In this document: positions 32,530 to 38,225 of the stretch, in pieces
Numbering within the stretch: the first letter of the stretch is position 1
Layout of the letters: every line of letters starts with the position of its first letter
Source: Planctomycetota bacterium
GTDB taxonomy: Bacteria; Planctomycetota; SZUA-567
DNA: 38,225 nucleotides
Assembly: GCA_020060765.1 (NCBI GenBank)
Contig: JAGUZQ010000043.1
Location: 1-38,225 of the forward strand
Direction of reading: 5' to 3'
Notes under the pieces: model-generated
The model's input: the letters and a program-made list of their open reading frames with translations, nothing else
Databases searched by the model: none
What the model was told of the DNA's origin: nothing
Made by a program: the position numbers and the translations under genes

Positions 32530-33206
32530 AAATCATGATTACCAGGCACGGGCAACCCGTTTTGGGCGACCTCGCTCCCGGCCTCGACCACCAGTATCCT
32601 CCCGGAGATCCTTCCCTGACCGCATTGGGCAGAGAACAGGCTTCATGCCTGGGGAAGCGTTTGCGGCTCGAGAATTTCAGGGGGCCGATTTTTTCTTCCC
32701 CCTATCGTCGCACATTGGAAACCGCCGAAGTTATCGCGACAGAAACCGGTTCCGACATTTTTCCGGAAAAAGCTATTCAGGAATTTGTTCCGGAAGGAGG
32801 CCGGCAGTTTGCCTCGCTGGGCGGCTCCGACATGGCGAAATTGTATCCGCACGTTATCGCAGATGAAACTTTCCCTCATCCGTGGCTTTTTACCGGGCCT
32901 GAAGGTGAGCCGGAAGTCCTGGCGAGAGTGCGCCCGTTCATCAATGAACTTTTGGGAACAGAAGTTGAAGAGGTCTTGCTTGTGGGACACGGTGCATCGG
33001 TCTACGCCTCGATAGGCGCGCTTGTGCCGGACGCGTTTCAGGAAAGCCAATCGCAGACGGCAAAGCACAACTGGAATTGCGCCCTGTCCACTATTATTTG
33101 CAGAAAAAATGTCCCTGCAAAGCTGGTGCAGACATTCGACATCTCGCATATGCCGGGTGACATCGTCACATCGAATCTGACTTTTCTCAAAGACGTCGGC
33201 TCATAA
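32526..33206 (+). CDS. Histidine phosphatase family protein
   Basis: This 226-residue protein belongs to the phosphoglycerate-mutase-like histidine phosphatases. R7-H8-G9 gives the phospho-accepting histidine. SSPYRRTLETAEVI and LLVGHGASV supply the other catalytic Arg and His. It would hydrolyse a small phosphorylated metabolite or a phosphoprotein; the substrate is unknown. Its start overlaps the metallophosphoesterase stop as ATGA, and it is the last gene of the three-phosphoesterase unit. Confidence 0.9.
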   Translation: MKIMITRHGQPVLGDLAPGLDHQYPPGDPSLTALGREQASCLGKRLRLENFRGPIFSSPYRRTLETAEVIATETGSDIFPEKAIQEFVPEGGRQFASLGGSDMAKLYPHVIADETFPHPWLFTGPEGEPEVLARVRPFINELLGTEVEEVLLVGHGASVYASIGALVPDAFQESQSQTAKHNWNCALSTIICRKNVPAKLVQTFDISHMPGDIVTSNLTFLKDVGS

Positions 33207-33278
33207 GCAAAACGAAAAAGGCTGACGGCAAGCATACGCCTTCAAGCGGCCGCACTTTTCAGGTGCAAAAAATGCGCC

Positions 33279-33307
33279 TTGAAAGTAAAATCGTTCCGTT
33301 ATATTTT
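33279..33307 (+). promoter_or_regulatory. Probable promoter of corA
   Basis: TTGAAA (33279-33284) and TATTTT (33302-33307) are 17 bases apart, 28 bases before the corA start. The -10 is the same as that of the pyr operon promoter. Confidence 0.6.
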
Positions 33308-33335
33308 TGCCAGGCGCGCGTCACGGGACGGCACT

Positions 33336-34400
33336 ATGCACAAAGTATTCAAAAAGAAATCTCCCAAACACGGCATGGCTCCCGGTTCCATCGTCCACGT
33401 CGGCGAGAAGCGGATGGAGACGGTACGCCTGACCGCCTTCGATTACAACGAAAAATCCTATACCGAACAGGCATTGAAGACTCCGGAAGAAACCTTCCAG
33501 TTCAAGGAAAAGGCTACCGCCAGCTGGGTCAACGTCGACGGCCTGCACGACGTCGGAGCGATTGAAAAAATCGGCCTGCATTTCGGCCTGCATCCCCTGG
33601 TGATGGAAGACATCGTCAACACCAACCAGCGGCCCAAACTGGAGATTTTCGACGATTACATTTTCCTGGTATTCAAGATGATCCGGTACGAGGAAGCGAA
33701 AAACGAACTGCTGGTCGAACAGGTCAGCCTGGTGCTGGGGCGCGGGTTCGTGCTGTCGTTCCAGGAATATCCGGGCGACGTGTTCGACCCCGTCCGCGAC
33801 CGCATCCGCAACGCCAAGGGCAAGGTGCGCAAGCACGGCGCCGATTACCTTGCCTACGTGCTGGTCGACGCGGTGGTCGACGCCTATTATTCCGCTCTGG
33901 AACATGTCGGCGACGAAATCGACAGGCTGGAAACCCGGGTAGACTCCGCGCCTTCGCCGGAAATCCCGCGCGCGATCCACGCCCTCCGGAACGATCTGCT
34001 GCAGATCCGCCGCCACGTCTGGCCGATGCGCGAAATTCTGGGCGGACTCCAGCGTAGCGAGTCCGAGCTGCTGGAGGATTTTCTCCATCCCTACCTAAGC
34101 GACGTCCACGACCACTCCGTGCAGGTGATCGACGCCGCCGAACTGCTGCGGGAAATGGTTTCCGGCTTGCGCGACACCTATCTCTCCGGCATCAGCCTTC
34201 GCATGAACGCCGTCATGCAGGTACTGACCATCATTTCCACCATCTTTATCCCGCTGACCTTTATCGCCGGGGTCTACGGCATGAATTTCGACAACATGCC
34301 GGAGCTGCACTGGCGCTGGGGTTATTATGCCACGTTGGGCGTGATGGCGCTGGTGGCTTTGTTCATGATCCGGATGTTCCGCAAAAGAAAATGGCTGTGA
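33336..34400 (+). CDS. corA: CorA-type magnesium/cobalt transporter
   Basis: This 354-residue protein is a CorA pentameric divalent-cation channel of the inner membrane. A large cytoplasmic alpha/beta and long-helix domain precedes two C-terminal membrane helices. The selectivity motif is G315-M316-N317 in VYGMNFDNMPEL. The start ATG at 33336 has a GGGACGG site; an upstream start would extend into the promoter. The mechanosensitive-channel gene follows after 16 bases and is probably co-transcribed, which puts ion uptake and osmotic release together. Confidence 0.95.
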   Translation: MHKVFKKKSPKHGMAPGSIVHVGEKRMETVRLTAFDYNEKSYTEQALKTPEETFQFKEKATASWVNVDGLHDVGAIEKIGLHFGLHPLVMEDIVNTNQRPKLEIFDDYIFLVFKMIRYEEAKNELLVEQVSLVLGRGFVLSFQEYPGDVFDPVRDRIRNAKGKVRKHGADYLAYVLVDAVVDAYYSALEHVGDEIDRLETRVDSAPSPEIPRAIHALRNDLLQIRRHVWPMREILGGLQRSESELLEDFLHPYLSDVHDHSVQVIDAAELLREMVSGLRDTYLSGISLRMNAVMQVLTIISTIFIPLTFIAGVYGMNFDNMPELHWRWGYYATLGVMALVALFMIRMFRKRKWL

Positions 34401-34416
34401 ATAAGGGGGCTGCCCT

Positions 34417-35514
34417 TTGCTGGAAAAAATCTCGCTGCTTCTGAATGAACCCCTTGCCCGAGCTTCCGCCGTCTCGCTCGCGGTTTTTCTGGTCGCGCTG
34501 CTGGGATACCTGATCCTGAGGCGGAGGATGGCGGAGCGGGAGGAGGCTGCGTTTTCCAATTATCTCGGCGTCGGCATCCTGCTGCTGGCGCTGCTTGTGC
34601 TGGTCAAGGTCTGGATGCTCAACGCTCCTGCGGATCACCTGGAACTTTACCAGAGCGTTTTCTGGACGGCGCTGTCGGCGGTGATTTTCTACGCCATCTG
34701 CGGCGCGATCCAGAAGTGGCTGCTGGGCAAATCCGAGTCGGTCGATTCGCGGCACAAGATCCGCCGCACCACCACCTGGGCCAGCCTGTTCGCGTTCGGC
34801 GTGACGGCGACCGTGATCTGGTCGGGACACATGGGCAACGTCGGCGTGTTCCTGGGCATTGTCGGCGCGGGGGTGGCGTTGTCGCTGCAAGAAACATTAT
34901 TGTGCATGGCCGGTTGGCTGCTGGTGATGCTGAAAAAACCGTTCGACATCGGCGACCGCATCGAAGTGCAGGGGCAGATCGGCGACGTGATCGACGTCAG
35001 CCTGTTCCATACCTCGATATTGGAAGTAGGCAACTGGGTCAAAGCCGACCAGAGCACCGGTCGGATCGAAGTCCTGCCCAACAGTTATTTTTTCCGCTAC
35101 GGCATCCACAATTACACCAAGGGCTTCCCGTTCATCTGGAACGAGTTGCCCATCGTGGTCACGTTCGAGAGCGACTGGAAAGCGGCCAAGGAGCTGCTGC
35201 TGGCGCAGGCGCTGGAAGAAGCCGAAAGAATGGAGCGGGAGGTCGACCGCCAGATAAAAATCATGCAGAACCAGTACGCGATCCATTACCAGCGGCTGAG
35301 ACCGATAGTGTACACTTCCATCGCCGACCAGGGCGTGAGGCTGACCCTGCGCTATCTCTCGCCTGTCCGCGAGCGGCGCGCGAGCGAACACCGGATTTCC
35401 GAAGCGGTGCTGGAGGAGTTCATCCGCCATCCGCGGATCGATTTCGCCTATCCCACCACCCGGATTTTCCGCAACAGCGAGGAAGGGAAAGTTCCGGATA
35501 AACCGGTGCTGTGA
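34417..35514 (+). CDS. MscS-family mechanosensitive channel
   Basis: This 365-residue protein has about five N-terminal membrane helices. The last is the glycine-rich pore helix VGVFLGIVGAGVALSLQETLL, followed by the MscS beta domain: KKPFDIGDRIEVQGQIGDVIDVSLFHT and TGRIEVLPNSYFF. A C-terminal cytoplasmic domain of about 130 residues follows. The start is TTG at 34417, supported by AAGGGGG 7 bases upstream. It would release small solutes on hypo-osmotic shock. It is larger than E. coli MscS (286 residues), with extra membrane helices. Confidence 0.9.
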   Translation: MLEKISLLLNEPLARASAVSLAVFLVALLGYLILRRRMAEREEAAFSNYLGVGILLLALLVLVKVWMLNAPADHLELYQSVFWTALSAVIFYAICGAIQKWLLGKSESVDSRHKIRRTTTWASLFAFGVTATVIWSGHMGNVGVFLGIVGAGVALSLQETLLCMAGWLLVMLKKPFDIGDRIEVQGQIGDVIDVSLFHTSILEVGNWVKADQSTGRIEVLPNSYFFRYGIHNYTKGFPFIWNELPIVVTFESDWKAAKELLLAQALEEAERMEREVDRQIKIMQNQYAIHYQRLRPIVYTSIADQGVRLTLRYLSPVRERRASEHRISEAVLEEFIRHPRIDFAYPTTRIFRNSEEGKVPDKPVL

Positions 35515-35522
35515 CGCCCGGG

Positions 35523-35550
35523 TTGACACTACGCGCGATTACGTTATGAT
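35523..35550 (+). promoter_or_regulatory. Promoter of acetyl-xylan-esterase-like gene
   Basis: TTGACA (35523-35528) and TATGAT (35545-35550) are 16 bases apart, 35 bases before the start codon. It is among the strongest promoter matches in the window. Confidence 0.75.
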
Positions 35551-35585
35551 GCCTTGACGCCCACTTTTTTCTGAAAGGACTTGTC

Positions 35586-36896
35586 ATGAAAAAGCACCTC
35601 CCGTTTATGTTGGTTTTCGCGGCGCTGTTTTGCCGCTTTGCCCCTGCCGGTGAGGAAGCGGCCAAACTGCCGGTTATCAAGGTGACTGCCGACCGGGAAA
35701 ACTTCCTTTACAAAAGCGGCGAAACAGTGACGTTCACCATCACTGCCGAAAACCCGGATGCGGCCACCTATCCCGCCGACAAAATCACCTACCTGCTCAA
35801 TCTCTGCAGCATGAACGTGGTGGAAAAGGGGGAGTTGGATCTTACTGCCGACGCGAAAACAGTTTCCTATACATTCACCGCCCCCGGCTGGATGCTGCTG
35901 CAGCTGAATACCGGCTGGAAAACACCTGACGGCAAACCGCTCAATTTTTACGGCGGGGCGATGTGCGAACCGGAAAAGCTGATGCCGGGGATGGAGCCGC
36001 CCGCTGATTTCGCCGCGTTCTGGGACGAAAAGAAAAAGACGCTCGACGCCATGCCGTTCGAACCGGAACTTGTTCCTGTCGCAGACAAAACCAACGACAA
36101 AATCGAGACTTACGCCATCGTGCTGAAAACCATCAACGGCGCGAAAATCCGCGGCCATTTCGCCAAGCCGAAGGCTGAGGGCAAGTATCCCGCCATGATG
36201 ATCGTCCACGGCGCAGGCACCTACGGCATCTCGCCAAACGAAGCCTGCAGCTACGCGACACGCGGCGCCATGGCGATCGACATCAATGCTCACGACATCG
36301 AGAACGGCCAGCCGCAAGAATATTACGACGAGTTGAAAAACAATGCTCTCAAGGACTATCCCCGCCAGGGACGGGAAAGCCGGGAGAAGTCGTATTTTCT
36401 GCGCATGTTCGCGTCGTGTTACCGCGCCGGGCAATACATTACCAGCCGCCCCGACTGGGACGGCAAGCATTTCGTGGTCTGGGGCAGCAGCCAGGGCGGC
36501 GGCCAGGCGATAGTCACGGCTTCGCTCTGCCCTAACGTCACCGCGTTCGTCGCCAACGTCCCGGCTCTCTGCGACCACGGCGCGCGGGAAGTTGGCAGAA
36601 AGCCGGGCTGGCCGACGTGGGTGGCCTACGACAAGGACGGCAAGGCCGACCCGGCAATGCTGGAAGCGTCGCGCTACTTCGACTGCACCAATTTCGCCCG
36701 CACCATCAAGGCGAAAGCGCTGATCTCAAATGGATTCATCGACACGACCTGCGCGCCGGTCTCGGTCTACGCGGTTTACAACGTCCTGCCGGGCGAGAAA
36801 CAGATGTTCGACATGGTAACCACCGGGCATGGGATAAGCCCGGAATTCTCCAAACTTCGCAACGATTTCGTCGCCCGCGAACTGGGATTACAGTAA
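35586..36896 (+). CDS. Exported alpha/beta hydrolase, acetyl xylan esterase-like
   Basis: This 436-residue protein has a signal peptide (1-22) and an N-terminal beta-sandwich of about 100 residues. The alpha/beta hydrolase domain is of AXE1/cephalosporin-C deacetylase type. The nucleophile lies in VVWGSSQGGGQA, the acid in SNGFIDTTCAPVSVYAVYN, and the histidine in TTGHGIS. PADFAAFWDEKKKTLD is a family signature. It probably removes acetyl groups from polysaccharides in the periplasm or outside the cell. It has its own promoter. A glycosyltransferase gene follows after 13 bases. Confidence 0.88.
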   Translation: MKKHLPFMLVFAALFCRFAPAGEEAAKLPVIKVTADRENFLYKSGETVTFTITAENPDAATYPADKITYLLNLCSMNVVEKGELDLTADAKTVSYTFTAPGWMLLQLNTGWKTPDGKPLNFYGGAMCEPEKLMPGMEPPADFAAFWDEKKKTLDAMPFEPELVPVADKTNDKIETYAIVLKTINGAKIRGHFAKPKAEGKYPAMMIVHGAGTYGISPNEACSYATRGAMAIDINAHDIENGQPQEYYDELKNNALKDYPRQGRESREKSYFLRMFASCYRAGQYITSRPDWDGKHFVVWGSSQGGGQAIVTASLCPNVTAFVANVPALCDHGAREVGRKPGWPTWVAYDKDGKADPAMLEASRYFDCTNFARTIKAKALISNGFIDTTCAPVSVYAVYNVLPGEKQMFDMVTTGHGISPEFSKLRNDFVARELGLQ

Positions 36897-36909
36897 AAAC
36901 GAGACTGGC

Positions 36910-38070
36910 GTGAAAATCCTGCAGATAGCTTATAAATCCGACATCACCGGCGGCGAGATCGTGGTGATCGACCTGGTCAAAAACCTGCTCGCCGCCGGGC
37001 ATGAGGTGCACGTCGCCAGCGTCACGCAGGGGCCGCTGCTGGACGTGGTCGCACAGATGGGCGCCAAAACCACGGTCGTCCCCATGCCCAAGACCTACAG
37101 CTTCGGCGCCGCCCGGAAAATCGCCCGTTATATAGCGGAACAGAAAATCGACTTGATCCAATCGCACGGCATGATCCCCAACATCATGGCGCGCCTCGCC
37201 AAGCCATTGTCCGGCAAACTGGCGGTGATTTCCACAGAACACCTCGCGCTGGAACTGGCCGCTGGCGGGCGGGCTTCGTCGTTTGGCGGCAGGATGAAAT
37301 CGAAGTATTATTGCAGCCTCGATAATTTAACCAGCCGTTACAGCGACAGAATCATCTGCGTATCGGAATACGTAAAGCAGGACAAGATTGCGCAAGGCAT
37401 CAATCCCCAAAAACTGGTGGTAATCCGCAACGGCATCGACCTCTCACGCTTCGACTTCCTGGAAACGTTTTCGCGCGAGGCGGTGCGAGCGGAGGTGGGA
37501 ATACCGGCAGGCGCGCCGCTGCTGGGCACGATTTCGCGACTCTCGCCGCAGAAGGACGTGTCTTCCCTGGTCGGGGCCATGCCCGGGGTGTGGGAAAGAT
37601 TTCCCGATGCGCATTGCCTGATTGTCGGTGACGGGCCGCTGCTGGCCGAAGCAAAACAGGCCGCGGCACAGATCAATCAAAGCGGGCGGATTGTTTTCGC
37701 CGGTTACCGTTCCGACGCGTTGAAACTGCTGGCGGCGATGGATATCTTCTGCCTGGTCTCGTTGTGGGAGGGAATGCCGCTGGTGGTGATGGAGGCGATG
37801 GCGTGCAGCCTGCCTGTAATCTGCACGCCGGTGGGCGGAACGCTGGAAATCGTGGCCGAAAACGAATCGGCGCTGGTGATTCCGTTCCGGAATCCGCCAG
37901 CCATTGCCAGTGCGGCGCTGAAAATTCTGTCCGACCGCGAATTGAAAAAATCACTCGGTCAACGTGGTCGAGAACTGCTTGACGAAAAAGGCTTTGCCAC
38001 CACGCGCGTGGCGCAACAGGTGCAAGAAATCTACCGCCAGGCACTCGGCGTCAGCACAAGCAGCGACTGA
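36910..38070 (+). CDS. GT4-family glycosyltransferase
   Basis: This 386-residue GT-B fold glycosyltransferase opens with KILQIAYKSDITGGEIVVIDL. The donor-binding domain has VIRNGIDLSRFD, LGTISRLSPQKD and CLIVGDGPL. The motif EGMPLVVMEAMACSLPVICTPVGG holds the E-x7-E pair. It would act in envelope or exopolysaccharide synthesis. The start is GTG at 36910, 13 bases after the esterase gene. It is only distantly similar to the GT4 at 8403-9560. Donor and acceptor are unknown. The IS66 fragment begins 40 bases after its stop. Confidence 0.92.
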   Translation: MKILQIAYKSDITGGEIVVIDLVKNLLAAGHEVHVASVTQGPLLDVVAQMGAKTTVVPMPKTYSFGAARKIARYIAEQKIDLIQSHGMIPNIMARLAKPLSGKLAVISTEHLALELAAGGRASSFGGRMKSKYYCSLDNLTSRYSDRIICVSEYVKQDKIAQGINPQKLVVIRNGIDLSRFDFLETFSREAVRAEVGIPAGAPLLGTISRLSPQKDVSSLVGAMPGVWERFPDAHCLIVGDGPLLAEAKQAAAQINQSGRIVFAGYRSDALKLLAAMDIFCLVSLWEGMPLVVMEAMACSLPVICTPVGGTLEIVAENESALVIPFRNPPAIASAALKILSDRELKKSLGQRGRELLDEKGFATTRVAQQVQEIYRQALGVSTSSD

Positions 38071-38109
38071 TGAACGCCTTAGCAGCAATACGTTTCAGTT
38101 AAGAAAAAA

Positions 38110-38225
38110 GTAACCGTTCACACCTGAGCGGTCATGCGATGAGTGAAGGAGCGGGGAGTTGATGGAAACGGGCGGTGATTGCGTCTTGAAGATAGCCGAA
38201 GAGCGACCGGCCCTGCTGTGCGCAC
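38110..38225 (-). mobile_element. IS66-family insertion sequence, right end (partial)
   Basis: The element end begins GTAACCGTTCAC at 38110, matching the GTAA-type ends of IS66 elements. The end of a transposase frame lies just inside it. The rest of the element lies beyond the contig, probably because the IS is repeated in the genome. Confidence 0.8.
38132..38224 (-). CDS. IS66 transposase (TnpC-type), C-terminal 30 residues
   Basis: The minus-strand frame entering from the contig edge reads QQGRSLFGYLQDAITARFHQ, then LPAPSLIA and a TGA stop. This is the typical C-terminus of IS66-family DDE transposases (QQGRSLF-YL-DAI-A-F-G-PAPSL). Only the end is present, so activity cannot be judged. 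Confidence 0.85.
   Translation of the reverse strand, partial: CAQQGRSLFGYLQDAITARFHQLPAPSLIA

Noticed and set aside
33207..33278. Terminator between the histidine phosphatase and corA
   Set aside because: AAGGC and GCCTT can pair, but the loop is long and no T run follows.

Overview
The window looks like a metagenome-assembled contig from a GC-rich (mostly about 60 % by eye), diderm, uncultured bacterium. The first 17 bases match the 3' end of the Illumina TruSeq adapter. The last 116 bases are one end of an IS66-family insertion sequence, a typical place for an assembly to break. A lipid A biosynthesis N-terminal (LAB_N) protein, an MscS channel, phosphatidylserine synthase/decarboxylase and many Sec signal peptides point to a Gram-negative envelope. 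The mix of a pyrR-pyrB-pyrC operon, a DUF3417-type glucan phosphorylase, a HEAT-repeat protein with an LLKNG-type start, FecR-like anti-sigma proteins and a metH lacking its activation domain would fit the PVC superphylum (Planctomycetota, Verrucomicrobiota, Lentisphaerota) or nearby phyla. That placement is an inference with low confidence. No rRNA or tRNA gene was seen.

Layout. 1-3.8 kb (minus strand): a truncated gene after an ECF sigma factor, a TPR protein, a single-domain response regulator, and an HD-GYP protein whose catalytic HD pair is replaced. 3.8-6.8 kb (minus): the pyrimidine operon pyrR-pyrB-pyrC, with a good sigma70-type promoter before pyrR. 6.9-8.1 kb (minus): a receiver-histidine kinase hybrid, divergent from a GT4 glycosyltransferase (8.4-9.6 kb, plus). 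9.6-15.6 kb (minus): a large two-TM envelope protein, a LAB_N/GT2 pair, an ECF sigma factor with its FecR-like partner, and a 50-residue four-cysteine protein. 15.7-17.1 kb (minus): an exported protein with a 13-proline run and SH3b domains. 17.3-21.7 kb (plus): psd-pssA, a YkgJ-type cysteine-cluster protein, a small membrane protein, ndk, a HEAT protein and an 82-residue protein. 21.7-22.5 kb: an AT-richer island with a promoter, a short structured RNA ending in an intrinsic terminator, and a NYN-domain ribonuclease gene starting 12 bases after the terminator. 22.7-30.6 kb (plus): glucan phosphorylase, a stand-alone MetH activation-domain protein, metH and argG, separated by repeats. 30.7-33.2 kb: three hydrolases of three unrelated phosphoesterase superfamilies in overlapping frames. 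33.3-38.1 kb: corA, mscS-like, an acetyl-xylan-esterase-like hydrolase and a second GT4 glycosyltransferase. 38.1 kb to the end: the IS66 fragment.

The genes are mostly housekeeping: pyrimidine, arginine, methionine, phosphatidylethanolamine and nucleotide metabolism, envelope glycosylation and signalling. The unusual content is of two kinds. One is the RNA-terminator-NYN cassette, whose layout recalls type III toxin-antitoxin loci. The other is a set of dispersed non-coding repeats: two 164-bp MITE-like elements with terminal inverted repeats and flanking direct repeats (one inserted inside another repeat), 60-bp double-hairpin repeats, and CT-rich palindromic repeats.
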